A stretch of DNA of 64,000 nt from Apostichopus japonicus (taxonomy: Eukaryota > Echinodermata > Holothuroidea > Aspidochirotida > Stichopodidae): the NCBI RefSeq assembly GCF_037975245.1, contig NC_092570.1, positions 12,937,001 through 13,001,000 on the forward strand. Direction: 5' to 3'. Made by a program: the position numbers and the translations under genes. Positions 21,897 through 34,157 of this stretch are shown here, piece by piece (position 1 is the stretch's first letter; each line of letters starts with the position of its first letter). The notes below the pieces were generated by a model, which was given only the letters and a program-made list of their open reading frames with translations, was not told where the DNA came from and ran no database searches.

Positions 21897-24059
21897 CAGC
21901 AGACCTTTAAGTTTAAGGCTAGGCTAAGACCAATCTCATGTCCGAAACACTGTCGGCCTGCAATACGAATCTCGGCTTAGGGCCTAGGTCTAACATTAGG
22001 CCTAAGCCTACTGACTCAAGTTAGGGCCTAGACTAGGTATAACTAACATCACAAATGAATTTCTTAACTAGCCTAAAGACAGAACTTACGATATCAATTC
22101 TGTTATTTCCCAGCCTGCTGCAATGTTATAGCTGTGGTACTGATACACGACAAAACACTTTCGCCTTACTATGTTAGAGTTAGACAGTCCCAGCACAATG
22201 TTTATCGAGGCTAAAAGGTACAACTTTCTCATTCCGTCTGCTACAACCACTAGCCAGCTTCAACTTCAAGTATGAACTACAGTTTAGTCCTTACTTCGTC
22301 AAAACTACTGCAACCCAGCAGTGAAAACTCAGTTTCTGTCCATCCTCATGTATGTAAAAGAAATCCTACACGCTACACACATTCTCGAAACTATCCCAAA
22401 GGTTGATGGGGTTAATTCAGATTCAAGGAAAGCCAGCCTGCAAAGCTGTGTTAAGATTCTTGAAACAGCAAGTCACGATTGCATAAGTGTTTAGGTACGG
22501 TTACGATAGCACTGTTTTCAGCAGACACCGTGACCTTGCAGGAGATATCCTGAAAGACAGGCGGTTTACGTTGATGTACGGGTGAAATAGCCAGCGGTCA
22601 GTGGACTTGTTGGAAGTACGTATACATAGAACGATGGAACTGCGTACTAGAACCTGGTAGAAGCTAGCAGACAATGTTAGTCAAGTGTGAAGAAAGGTAT
22701 GTGTGGCGCTATAACAGAACAGAGCCAAGAGCCGGGTATATATACGGCTCTGACAGAGACTAGAGATCTCTTCATGTCGTATATAAAAATACAACTCTGG
22801 CAGAGACCGGTAACCCTGCATTTTAACGTTTAAGAGCGCGCTGAGTTGTATTGCTCAGAGCCGTTGTGGCAGTCATGCTGTTTTCTATGCCACAGTTGAA
22901 AGTGTCCGGGATCTCTTTAAAATGCTTTAAAGTCATTGAAGACTCGCCCCAAACCGCGTGCCGCGCTCTGAAAAGGTTAACTTTCCGTTGCTTGCAAGTG
23001 AAGTTTTCTGTTTGTCGCTACAAAATGCAAACAGTAGGCCTACCGGTAATGAAACATGATACCTTGTTATCTTAAAACAGCATTTTGCGTTTGGTCGCCG
23101 TTTTCTACTTTTTTTGACATGTCCATCGATTTTTTTTACATATATCAATCACAAAACAGCAAACTAAGATATTAGCCAAGTTTTTCGCTGCCAACAATGT
23201 TAATTGACGTGTAATTAAGGATATTTGCAGATAATGAGAACAGTGTCCTCGACAAGTTACACAGTTAAAATTAATGGCATACATTTCCTCCGAACCCACT
23301 AGTTTGAATTCAACCAATCAGAGATGCAGGTTTAGTTATGAGTTGTTGCTAGAAGTAGATTCAAGACTTTGAGTTGGTACAACCAGGGATCGGATGTAAT
23401 GGAACTCCCTGGTACAACTGCAATATAGACTGTACATAAATCAAGCATGGTGTTGCATTGGTCAATGACGTTCGTAGTGTTTAAATATTCATATTATGGG
23501 CGAGGTTTATAGGGTTCTAATGGTAAATATCTTGGAGAAAAAGTTGCACATTTTTCGACTTTTATGGCACCATATGAAGTAAGACTTAAATAAATAAGCT
23601 AGTTATGTATGTCGTTATGGGATAGTGGAGTCAGTGAGGTTGAGAAAAATCATAGAAAAGGACGCAAAATGCTGCTTTAATTAAGCTGGAGCTGAGATGT
23701 CCATGCATCGCTGTATCGTTTGTACACTGTGCTATGGTTATTGACCGCAGCTGTATGCACTGACTCCACATTCGTATCTAATTACCGGAGGTAGCAAGCT
23801 GTGTGCGTATTTTCTGGGATCGATGGTGGTGTCTAACACTTCTGATACACCTTATTCGAAACTAGGTCAGATTACCGGCATTAGACGTTTCTTTTTGCGC
23901 GAGTCTTCACACCCTTTAAGGTGACTTTGCCGACTGACAAACGTTTTTGGCCCTATCTATAAATACCTTATTTCTTATTCCCTTAAGGAGATAATTTACC
24001 AGCAAAGGCCAAATCAACAATGCTATGGAGGTTGGTCAGCCTGCACCCTCAAAACGTAT
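21897..24059. other. Unassigned sequence
   Basis: No exon or element boundary could be supported. The left part is rich in taggcctaagcc-type motifs. A small inverted repeat with a TATA core is at 22728-22751. The right part (23900-24060) may include the 3' non-coding end of the adjacent LINE remnant. Confidence 0.4.
22728..22751. promoter_or_regulatory. Inverted repeat with TATATATA core
   Basis: AGAGCCG (22728-22734) and CGGCTCT (22745-22751) are exact complements flanking GGTATATATA. A second TATATAAAAA follows near 22780. This could be a promoter-like element, but no gene start is visible downstream, so the function is unproven. Confidence 0.25.
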
Positions 24060-25660
24060 TACCGTAATAACCAAAACAACAACAATTACAACCAATAACA
24101 CCAATAATTAAGGCGTGAAACATCATTCCCACACCAACCGGACAAAGGGACACTCAAACAAAAGGTGTTGCATAGTCCTGATGGCTTTACAGCCCACACA
24201 GGGACAAATCCCATAACCTAATCGCCACCTGACTAGGCGAAAATGGTTAGTGATGAGGACCCCATGTGCAATCCTCCTCGCCAAGTCCCGGGGACGGCTT
24301 TCTAGTGAATTACAACACACAGAACACCACACATCTGGAGAGATGGCGGTTTGGCAAGCCGAGGGGCCACGTTCAGCAGAACATCTGGCCCACCCTCCTC
24401 TTTGATGGCAAAGTGAGTCACCAATCTGAGTCTACACCCCCGAAGGGCGTGTCGCCTTTGGCTGGTTATTGGAAAAGGATCCGGGCCAGTAGTGGCGAAA
24501 AAGAAAACCACCCCAGAACGTAACAAAAAAGGCAAACGAGTTATTCTCAAACGCAACGAAAAAACCTTTCAAAAGGAGAAAGCGCAGTTAAGATGGTAGG
24601 TGGACCAAACCATGCCCACCCGCTCAAGGGGGTCTTTTACAGAACGGTCGTTTTGAGAAGGTTTGGTTTGCACTTTCCCCAAATGAAATAAAAAATGATC
24701 CTCTCCAATCGCACCAAGGCATAATCTGGTGCAGCGATCACCGTACCAGGATACCAAAGGAGAGGAACAATAAAACGATTGACAACTGTAACCTTCCCAG
24801 GGAGGGAGAGTCACCTCCGATTGAATGTGTCGAGCCTTGCCTCCACCTGATCAGACTTCTCGGCCCAAGTGGTGGCCTCCGGGGCACCATAACCTAGCCA
24901 GATGCCGATTACCCTGATCATATGACATGTGACCAAGTAGCATCGAACGGGAGGGATTGGCCACGCCAACCTCCTGAATGCAGCCCTTTGGTCTTGGACT
25001 TGTTAAGTCTGGCACCAGTAGCCTCTTGGAAGGTGGCCAAAACCTTCGAGGTCCGACACAATACAAGTGACGTCATCGGCATTTTGCACGCATTTAACTC
25101 TTGCCCCACCCGGTACATTGAAAGGTCGAAACCCCAAGCATCTGTTCAGCGAGATACTGAGCTTTCGCTGAAGAGAACATACAACAACGGGGAGAGGGGA
25201 CAATCCTGACGGACTCCCCTTCGAACCGGGAAGGGACCAGAAGTAAATCCGTGACCATGCTCGTTACGTCCTTATATAGTAACGAGACCCAACGAATAAA
25301 CACTGATTTCAATCCGAAGGACTCGCACAGCGCAAGTCTGAAGAGGACCTACAATATCCGGCATCACATCCGCTAAGCGATTTCCTAAAGCTTTTGCCAG
25401 GATTTTGTAGTCCAGATTTAACAGCGTTATTGTACGCCTATTAGGGTCCAAAGGGTCTCCTGACTTTGGGAGGAGAACAATATTTCCAGCCCTCTATGTT
25501 TGGCTCATGTAATTCAACTGGAAAGCGGTAGCGAACACGTCTCTAAAGTCCCCACCGAGAACCTCCCAGAAGGTCCTATAGAACTCAGCAGGGTGGCCAT
25601 CGGGACCGGGGACTTTCCCTTCTTCATCGCTGCTACCGCTGTCCAGAGCTCACCAACGGA
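24060..25660 (-). pseudogene. Dead Tx1/L1-like LINE, reverse transcriptase to C-terminal zinc motif
   Basis: Read on the minus strand, conceptual fragments give an ordered L1/Tx1-type ORF2. Near 25590-25640 is the KSPGPDG-PAEFY block that opens the RT fingers. Then LLPKSGDPLDPNRR, ITLLNLDYKILAKAL and the ADD core (in NADDVT, expected YADD or FADD) run down to about 25070. At 24123-24332 comes the C-terminal zf-RVT motif (CPCVGC-x6-H-x4-C). The pieces fall in all three frames with internal stops, for example after the segment ending NYMSQT, so it cannot be expressed. The 5' half (ORF1 and endonuclease) is absent, as expected for 5' truncation. AAC/AAT-rich text at 24060-24115 may be its 3' tail. 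Confidence 0.85.
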
Positions 25661-26154
25661 GAGATTCGAACCCAAGCTATCGTTTTACTATGAGTGGGGG
25701 GGGGGGCCTTGTCTATACCAGACAACAAGTCTTCCTGGAGATCCTCGCTAACAGTAGCCCTGGGGTACAGGTTCGAAAAGAACGACTTAAATACCTCAGA
25801 TGCCTAGTGACCTGCTTAGCGTGTGTTGTTCGCACAATTGACGTTGTGTTTATGAAGGGTGCACAATCGTACAAAATTCCTCAATGAGTCGGTATTCACA
25901 TCTGGTCGGTTTTCCCTCAAGTTACCCTATTATATAGTTGACTCAATGTAGTCAGTCTTACATGACACTCGTTACTCCCATATAATAACGGGCTTTGCGA
26001 CAGTGTCTATCCACGGTCGATCACACCTCAAAGTTCCCCAATAAGTCCTAAGTGGCTTCCTGAGCCAAAGTGACACAATTAGAATACCAGCTATAACATA
26101 TAGTCAGGGTGCTAGCCCGGTTTCATTTACACGTTGGTCTGGGGAATGAATATG
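25661..26154. other. Unassigned; 5' junction of the LINE remnant
   Basis: Starts with a G run (about 25695-25705). The first part may still be diverged LINE sequence. The remainder to 26154 shows no identifiable feature. Confidence 0.35.
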
Positions 26155-26545
26155 TATGAAATTTCTTTTTTTTTCCAGGGGGCTATCTTAGATTCTGGCA
26201 GCCATCTTGGAAGTGGGTGGCCCAAGCAACATACCATGACCATCATCTGTTTCAGTGAGCTCGGAAACACCTTAATTGACCCCTTATTTGTTCATCTCCG
26301 ATTTTTACAGCCAGATACATGACATTTCCTTTTTTTCTGGCGGCCATCTTGGATTTTGGCCGCCATCTTGGAAGTGGGTTACTCAAGCAACATGCCATGG
26401 TCATCATCTATTTCAGTGACCCCGGAAACACCTGAATTGACCTCTCATTTGTTCATCTCCGATTTTTACAGCCAGATATGTGACATTTCCTTTTTTTTCT
26501 GGCGGCCATCTTGGATTTTGGCCGCCATCTTGAAAAATCGGAACT
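26155..26545. repeat. 160-bp tandem repeat, about 2.5 units
   Basis: Units start near 26160, 26321 and 26481 at gacatttcctttttt. Each carries the pair GGCGGCCATCTTGG and GGCCGCCATCTTGG separated by attttggc. The sequence GCCGCCATCTT occurs exactly at 26359-26369 and 26521-26531; its complement AAGATGGCGGC matches the YY1 consensus, which may be coincidental. Not coding. Confidence 0.85.
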
Positions 26546-27329
26546 GATAAAGTGGGTTCCACGGATAAAATCGATAGATAGGTCGAAAAGAAACTCCATG
26601 CCAAATTTGGTACTTTTGTCCGGCCGGTAACGTTAAGCCTGAAAATTGTTGCTAAGCCACCTGACTATCATGAAATACTCACTGCCATACATTGTTTTGG
26701 TAAATCCACACATAACAATACATGCAAGCAATGCCATATCGTAACAATCGCTACTTGTGGTATTACTCGCTGAAATCAGGCACTCAACACTGGTTTCAAT
26801 TTATCAACAGCAATAATGTTTTATTTAGAGACTCTCGTGAAGATGGTGCCAACGCTGGTGCTCTCCCGAGTACAATCCCTGCATATGCAAAGAATGCAAA
26901 CCTTGTCAGTGCCCCTTCAAATTACTCTCCTGAAATTGTGCATGGGTTTGCTAGTATAATCCGTCTATGAAGTCTTGATGTATCGAGAGAGGGGCCTGTT
27001 TACTTGGTATATTTTCAACCATAACTAGTTTTGTGGAAACATACAGATTATACAACAGGCAATTAAATATGACACATGAGAGTGCATTTTGACTTAAAAA
27101 TGGTCAGACAAACATCTAGTTCACCCACTGAAAAGAGAGTGGTTGCCGCTTTGACACCACGATGAGGTCAGCTTTATGGGACTTTTTGTCAGAGGACTAT
27201 CTTTTTTAAGAATGACAACACATTTTTTTGGTCACTTTATTTCTTGTTCATATTGCATAAAATATGAGACGTAAAACTGTAAGAAAATAGTAACAAGAAA
27301 ACAAAACATTAGCTTTTCAAACTCTATGA

Positions 27330-29560
27330 AAAGACTTGAGGTACAAAGCAGTAAAACGGCTAGTCCAGGAATGGCAGGAAAATTTGGACGAACATTTAAA
27401 ATGTACACGAATACAATAATATATCACCTTATATAAGATATAAGAAACAATCTATAGCTTACAGCCAAAAGTGTACCCTAGTCTTACGGCGGTAAACTAT
27501 GGTTAAAGTGGGGTAAAACATGGTAAATTTGCCACCATTTATACACCATTTGAAAATGAAAGATTGATTACATGTGTCAATGGTTGTACTATAGCTTTCA
27601 TCGTATATTTAAGAACATCATTTGTGATGTTATCATAACCTGGACTTTTACCGTTTTTAAACTTAATATATATATATAGGCGTACCTCATCTACATTGGT
27701 AGGGAACATAACAAAAGAATTCGAAATATTACTATTTACAATACTTAGTGGATTGTGGTGACCATTGGTTAATTTATCTGCAAAAGTTTTGGCAACAGTA
27801 GAAGAGTAATTATTGAATCCATTAGCAACTCTATTTTCATCAGAGGTTAAGTCGTGTTCATTGACAAATAACTTATTACACTGAGTTTTTCTGTCTTTGT
27901 GGAGGATTTTATTGATAGCTTTCCACATTTGGCTGGAGTTGTTTTATGCTCAAAGACTACGGTAGTAATTTTTCTTAGCATGAGTTATAATAGTGCTAAG
28001 CATGTTTTTTCAAATAATATGTGTAGAGTAGTTTATGGGTTGGTGTTGGAGATCGAATATAGAACAGTTAAAGTTCATGTCTAATTGAGTTCAATATTGC
28101 AGTGGACATCCAACGGGACTTTTCAGACTTTAGTTTCTGTTTTACTTTATTTTTTTTTAAGGATTCGCCTATTGTTTGGTGAAGTATTATGCTTAAAGAT
28201 ATTTGTAGTAGGTCTATTTTCCATTTTATTGTTTGAAATGCAAAAGATGGGGTAATGATAAAAAACGCCAGTGACAAAGACACCACTTTAAATTGGGTTA
28301 CTAGTATAAGTACAAAAAAAAATCAATCAGGAATGACGGGGAGCTAGTAATTCTAGTAGGTTTGTCAATCAAATGGAAAGAGTGAATAGAGTGATCATAG
28401 TACATTTAGAAAATCCTGTATGTCAAATATTTCATTTACAATTAGTAAGTCAATGTTAAAATCACCCGTAAGGAATATATTTTTGTTTTGTAAATGCATT
28501 TTGAAGAGATAGTCCTTTAAATGGTCAATAAAAGTATATATTTAATTGATTCTCACGAGGTCGATAAATTATAATAATAATAATTAATATTTATAAGTTG
28601 ATAACCATCCTATTTGCAGTAAGTCAATGGGGCAATAATTTATTAACCAAGTTTCAGTTTCTGCTAATAAAGTAAATTTATAATTGTCAGTAGATTGTAA
28701 AAACATATAAAAAGATCCAAATTTTTCATGATACTTCTGATATTTAGATGAAGAATTGAGATTTGTAGTAAAACTTTGGTCAGTATAATAATTACAGGTT
28801 AGAGGTATTAATATCATCATCCATGTCAGTCATTTTGGTTGTAGAAGTTTTCTATTTTTGCGGTTACGTTACCGCACCATGCTTTTAAACAATAGTACAT
28901 ATACCCAACGGGAAGTGTCAGTTTAATAAAATGTAGAGGATTTGCGAAGAAAAGAAACAATTTTTTGGGGGGATAAGTACATGAAAACGAAAAGGAGATA
29001 TGAGCAAAGGTTAACAACATGTCATATTGAATCATAAAATTCAGCTATCAATATTGGATTTGCAGTGAGAGTCTATAGTTCAGCCAGATCTCTAATGATT
29101 TTAATATTGAGCTTTCTTTCGTGTCCGTTTGGGTCAGTTACAATGGCTACCATCCAGAGTCCAGCAGTCTTTTACCTTCTTGTGCTCCTGGGTTTTCTTT
29201 AATAGAGCCATGGTTTCTTGAGTGAGGTCTTCTTTTATTACGATGCCGGTGGAATTGAGTTTTCGTCTCGCTTTCATCACCCCAAGTTTTAGTCCGAAAA
29301 GAAAGAAACTTAACCAAGATTCCGCTGTTGACCTCTGATCTCTGCCGTCCTACTCTGTGTGATCGGTCAATTACTCAATGCTCGAGTCAGACAGGGATGG
29401 TAATTTCACGATTATCCACGGCTAGTTTCTCCACGACTTCATTGGTGTCTCCTCCCTGAGGTTCTGGTAGGCCAAATATCCTTACGTTATTTCGTCTTGA
29501 ATATTGTTCCAGATCATTTAGGCTAATTGACTGCGATCGTTGGACGTCGTTGAGGATGTA
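27330..29560 (-). pseudogene. Jockey/CR1-like LINE, copy A (ORF1, endonuclease, partial RT)
   Basis: On the minus strand the element reads 5' to 3' from about 29560. ORF1 (29560-29140) has the RRM-type motif LEQYSRRNNVRIFGLPE and a later IDRSHRVG. The AP-type endonuclease remnant (28800-28380) includes GDFNID near 28465. The RT beginning (27928-27539, open for 129 codons) has FKNGKSPGYDNI followed by an expected helix ending HVINLSFSNG. After this the RT breaks off with no palm motifs, so the element is 3' deleted. Frames shift several times. The order ORF1-EN-RT and the motifs fit a Jockey/CR1/L2-group non-LTR element. A second, more broken copy lies at 43060-47530. Confidence 0.85.
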
Positions 29561-29634
29561 TATACGCTATGGAATTTCCTTTTATTGTGCCTCTCTTTGT
29601 TACGAAGCTCTAGAGAGGTCATGGTTAAAAATAA

Positions 29635-29885
29635 AAGTATTACGTTATTACGTAATAATACTACGTACGTACGTAATAATTATCACGTACGTACGTGATA
29701 ATACTACGTACGTTTGTAATAACATCACGTACGTACGTGATACGTATTACGTACGTGATAATGACTAGTACGTAAATACGTAGTGTAATTACGTACGTAC
29801 GTAATAATTACTACGTACTTACGTAGTATTATTACATACGTATTTATTATTTATAACGAACGTAGGCCTACGTATACGTACGTGT
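29635..29885. repeat. Palindrome array built on ACGTACGTACGT
   Basis: About 250 bp of reiterated self-complementary blocks such as ACGTACGTACGT separated by AT-rich AATAATTA-type linkers, able to fold on itself at many registers. It lies between the 5' end of the LINE and the integrase pseudogene in copy A. Copy B lacks most of it and keeps only a trace (tatacgtacgtg near 52693). Confidence 0.85.
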
Positions 29886-29973
29886 TATTAATTAGTGATA
29901 TAGCCTATGTTAACACTTGTCTAACGTAAATGAGTCTACGTTATATACTGCGGGATACATCTTCATTTCAAAG

Positions 29974-30910
29974 ATGGAAAGGGATAAACTTGTTCGTATG
30001 TACTTTAATTTAGGGTTTAGCCAGAAGGAAAGTCTTTATTACGGTACTTGGCAGCAAAGGATCGGATAATAGTTAGTGAAAGATATCTCCGACGCAATCT
30101 GAGGAGCCTTTTCTTGTATCGCTGGAAACATTCAGACATTAATTGTGGATGTGGCCACTTTTATATTGGGCAAATTGCGAACGTCTTCGCAGATACATGG
30201 ATATCGTTAGATGCATTCGCATTGCGTGTCTAATGAACTGAAAATGGGACCGTAAAAGACCTGCACACTTTCATGAGAAGGCATTACCCTGCAGGACATT
30301 TTAGCGGATCAAAGAAGCTTTGTGACCGGAAAGCGCATTGCAAACCAACGCATTGAAGCTTGGTAGAACATCTTAAGAAAAGAAAGTATGCAATTTTGAA
30401 TGAACACCTTTTCAGATCTAAAGAAAATGATCAGTTCAGAGGGGATTTCCTGGACAAGAGTTTAATTATCCAGTTCTGCTTCATGGTATTAATACACGTA
30501 CGTTTTTTCCATACTAATCAGGCCTCATGTTGAGATAGCCTAATAAATATGAAGATCAATAACGTGCTTCAATGCTACCATATCACTCCACATTCAAGTT
30601 GCACAGTTTAGTATTGTAGATGTACATAGTAAATTCCAACAGTTGTGCCCACCCCCTCATCCCCCTCCCAAAAAAACCCGTTCCGTTCATTTTTCGAAAA
30701 GTTAGCAATAAAATGTGCATAACAAACGCATATTATTCTAATGGTAAAAAAAATGGCAACATAAATTATTGAGCGGGACTTCATCTTTGCAACGGCATAA
30801 CCTATGAATTGAACCAATTTGTGATTATGTATTTAGGAAATTTGTTTTTACTCTTTCAGAGGGAACGAAACGATGTTGTGTATACATGGGACTGTCATCT
30901 ATAACCAGCC
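29974..30910 (+). pseudogene. Integrase-core pseudogene, copy A (deleted)
   Basis: An ATG at 29974 starts a peptide (MERDKLVRMYFNLGFSQKE) nearly identical to the start of the copy at 52794. The frame breaks soon after. A deletion of about 330 bp, relative to copy B, removes most of the catalytic domain: sequence joins directly from the position matching 53043 to that matching 53375. The 3' part (30240-30490) matches the integrase C-terminal half. A splice-donor-like site is kept (cacgtacgt versus cag|gtacgt in copy B), and the acceptor-like ctctttcag at about 30852-30860 is kept. A second deletion removes the last exon after gactgtcatc (30900). It cannot encode a working enzyme. Confidence 0.75.
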
Positions 30911-31692
30911 AAGCATTTTTGAATCATTCGCTGAAATGGATTTTTCCTTCCACAACACTTGAAAGTAACCCCAGAATAATTGTTTTGCTAAGGTTGTTTA
31001 AATAACACTTTTCAGTTTTTGTCAGGTGTTTGAAAAGATTTAAACCCGAGGCTGCCAATAATTAACTCGTAATTTAGTCATTGATGTATATGGTTGCAAG
31101 AACTTTTAGATTAAAAACAAATCACCAGAGAATGAAACTTAATTCTTTTTAACTATTTTGGTAAACATGGTTAGAACAATACCATGGCAACACGTTTGGG
31201 TGAATACTTTGAATAGTGGTTTCTGGTTACATTCCTCAACTGAAAGAGGCAAAGGCTTACAAACAAGAACTCAAAAGTTGCTGGACCTACTAGTAGTGTA
31301 ACAGGTTTTCTACTCTGACCATGGGTTACTGACATGCTTGTATTCATTAGGAAAGTTCACTCATACCAGCATAGTGTAACAGCAAGATGGGCACTGAAAT
31401 TGTCTTAATACGATACATGCAATTGGCCGATCTTCTGGATCATACTTTATGCACAAAAGTAGAAAATGAAATTTGCATACATTCAGAACGTGTGACATTT
31501 CGTGTTTCCTCATGCAATCTCGTATGTACGTAATTGGTTCTTCCCGCTGGTCTTGAAAGTTCCATGGGTTTCTCCCATAAACTACTCAGTTAAAGTGAGC
31601 CCCAGAGAGCAGACAGCTTAAGCTAATGTACTCTTTTTTGTTGTCAAGCAGAGTTTCATGTGACATTTACTCTGGGGTTCCAGCAGCATACA

Positions 31693-32351
31693 CGGGCCAT
31701 CAGTCTCAAATCATGGGAGATCAACTTATACCGATTTAAATCGACATATACCAGTTTCCTTCGACTTATACCAGTTTCCAGCAGCTGAAATTGACTTCTA
31801 CCGATTTAAATCGACATATACCAGTTTCATTCTACATATCATCGATTTAAATCGACATATACCAGTTTCATTCTACATATCATCGATTTATTTTACTTAT
31901 CATAGATTTAAATCGATGATAAGTAAAATAAATCGATGATATGTCGAAGTAAATCAAACTGGTATAAGTCCACGGAAATTGACTGCTACCGATTTAATTC
32001 GACATAGGCCTATCATCGATTTAAACTGGTAGATGTCGATTTAAATGGACATATCATCGATTTATTTTACATATCATCGATTTAAATCGGTATATGTCGA
32101 TTTAAACTGATATAAGTCGAATTAAACTGGTATAAGTCAAATGAAACTGGTATATGTCGATTTAAATTGATATATACCAGTTTCATTCTACATATCATCG
32201 ATGTAAATCGACATATACCAGTTTACTTCGACATATCATCGATTTATCTTACTTATCATCGATTTAAATCGATGATATGTAGAATGAAACTGGTATATGT
32301 CGATTTAAATCGGTATAAGTCGATCTCCCATGATTTGAGACTGATGGCCCG
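31693..32351. mobile_element. 659-bp foldback-type element with 64-bp TIRs
   Basis: The left end (from 31693, CGGGCCATCAGTCTC) and the right end (to 32351) are inverted copies over at least 64 bp with a single mismatch. Between them are reiterated modules in both orientations: TCGACATATACCAGTTT and the 14-bp palindrome TCGATTTAAATCGA. No coding frame is meaningful; open frames here come from the repeats. A possible imperfect target duplication is catacac on the left versus cataacac on the right. It lies at the end of the kinase pseudogene in copy A and is absent from copy B. Confidence 0.85.
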
Positions 32352-32359
32352 CCATAACA

Positions 32360-33250
32360 CTCATGTAGTCGTAGAAGCCACACAAAAAGATCTCGCTTTA
32401 GCAATGCCTAGTTCACAAAGCATTGCGTTGAGGTATCTGTCAAGAATGATATTTGCTGGCTTTATATCCTGATGTATAATTTGAGGGTCGTGTTCGTGCA
32501 GGTACCATAGGCTACTCCTTCATAACCCTCACAGCGACATGGACTTTTTTTGTGTGGCAAATCTACCTGGTCATCACGCAAATATATCATGTCCTAGATG
32601 TTTTCCCCTGCGACAAATTCTGTTACAATGAAGACATAAGATGGATCCATATACGTGCCCATGAATGTGACAACATTGTTGTGTGCAATCTGCTGGTTTA
32701 CAGTGGCTTCATGAAGAAGCAGTTCTTCGGGACGTTTTCCTCGTTTTATCTTGATTCTCGAAAAATAACACCACTCCAACCATCCAACATCGCGAAAAAT
32801 GTTCCTAGGACATCCCTCTACAACTTCCAACCAACTAACCTTGGTACTAAATATGTGCAACGAAAGTCGTTTTAAGCACTTTTTGAAGTCTGCCCGATGG
32901 ACTATTAACTGCTACAGTCACCTCCTTGAAAGGAACCCCTAAAAACTTCACCGAATGAGCCATGGCTTACTGTTTTTTTCAAAGTCGCAGGAAATATCCA
33001 AATGCTGCATTTTGTTGGGGACTGGTGTCTCTAAGGCCGTTTTTGGTAGCCATTAGCTTGACTTGGGTAGCATTTAAAGAGAGTTTGACAGCCTGGACAG
33101 TATTTGACACCTTAGTGATTTCTTGCGGTTCACCATCTACTTGTTGTAAGAAGGACTTTAGTACGCAAGTGTTGTATCCTGGTTTCTCTACCCTAAGAAG
33201 ACATCCTCCACAATAAATGTACTTACTATCGCAGAACCACTAAAAAGACA
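32360..33250 (-). pseudogene. Protein kinase pseudogene, copy A (TKL-like)
   Basis: Minus-strand fragments read in kinase order. An upstream Cys-containing segment (IYCGGCLLRVEKPGY, about 33200) is followed by a glycine loop GSFGEVFRG (about 32940-32965). A VAVN segment near 32910 has lost the ATP-binding lysine (expected VAVK). The alpha-C/N-lobe HEATVNQQIAHNNVVTFMG and IVTEFVAGEN lie at 32594-32760. The catalytic loop IIHQDIKPANIIL is near 32445-32485, and a degenerate ELG replaces DFG. Frames change between blocks, roughly 110 bp of foreign sequence separates VAVN from alpha-C, and a stop follows GIAKARSF plus seven residues. The VTEF and HxDIKPxN motifs suggest a tyrosine-kinase-like Ser/Thr kinase. 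It is a dead fragment, partly shared with copy B. Confidence 0.75.
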
Positions 33251-33260
33251 CGTCTGCACA

Positions 33261-34157
33261 CAGGTAAGGAAAATTGATAGTGCCATGAAAGGCCAACTTT
33301 TCAGCTATCCGGTGATGGGTAGCGTTTAGCAAGTGAGAGCCGCTATCTAGACTTAGAGACCACTTTACTTTTGTGACTTAGTGTGTAAGTCAATTGGGCT
33401 TTTAATGGCCGTTGTGACAATTTGCTAACGCTAATGTATATAGTCTAACACTTTACTGTACTTCCTCACGTATCATGCTTCAAGTCACTCGTAGGCTGCT
33501 GCTGACTATGATCAATTCTTACCATTAATGTTACGGAAACAGGATATTTACACTGCCTCACTGCCAGTATCAAGTCAGTCGAAGCATGACATATATAAAC
33601 TTAAAAGAAGAAAAAAACTGACAATTAGTTATGATCAAAAAGTATTTGAAAAAAAGAACAATTTAAGTGCAACATTGTTTCTATAGCTACTTTGCTTTGC
33701 AAGAGATACTCACCTTCAACATATGCTTAATTACGGGAAAATTCATTTAAGAATTTAATCGATGATGACGTGTTAGTGTTATCCAAGGCTATATGTAAAA
33801 TGATTATGTTTATGAGTTCTTGTAACTCAACCGAAACAGGTCCTTATAACACATACAACGGAGCGCCTCTGGATGACAGTCAACACAATATGACAAAGTT
33901 GACACATTTGTAATGTTGAATACACTCTATTTGAGGTTGTAGTGTTTTCCAGTTGAGCTTTATTGTGTCGGATCCGATGAAATGACCTATTATTCGCTGT
34001 GTTAGCTTAAGGAGTCTAGCCACTTCATTTGATGAGCGTTACAAATTCAATGGGTCCATCCCCGAAACAATGATGGTGGAATAGAGAAATACATAATGGA
34101 CTGGTAGCAGTGAATTTTATTTGTCCACAACATCTTTCAGAAGAATTATCAACAACA
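33261..34157. other. Unassigned AT-rich sequence
   Basis: No gene, repeat boundary or RNA recognised on either strand. Confidence 0.4.

Larger units (their letters stand above)
26667..33260. repeat. Segmental duplication, copy A
   Basis: This segment is collinear, in direct orientation, with 42524-58195 (copy B). Shared blocks in order are: the left edge atcatgaaatactcactgcc, a minus-strand LINE, an integrase pseudogene, and a kinase pseudogene ending near the text ctaagaagacatcc. Copy A lacks the two large insertions of copy B but has deletions inside the integrase gene (between 30231 and 30238, and after 30900). It also uniquely has the foldback element at 31693-32351. Because unrelated genes are shared in the same order, this is a duplicated chromosomal segment rather than one transposon family. 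Confidence 0.85.

Noticed and set aside
24123-25887. Plus-strand open frames in the LINE region
   Set aside because: They are antisense shadows of the minus-strand reverse transcriptase remnant, where the motifs are.
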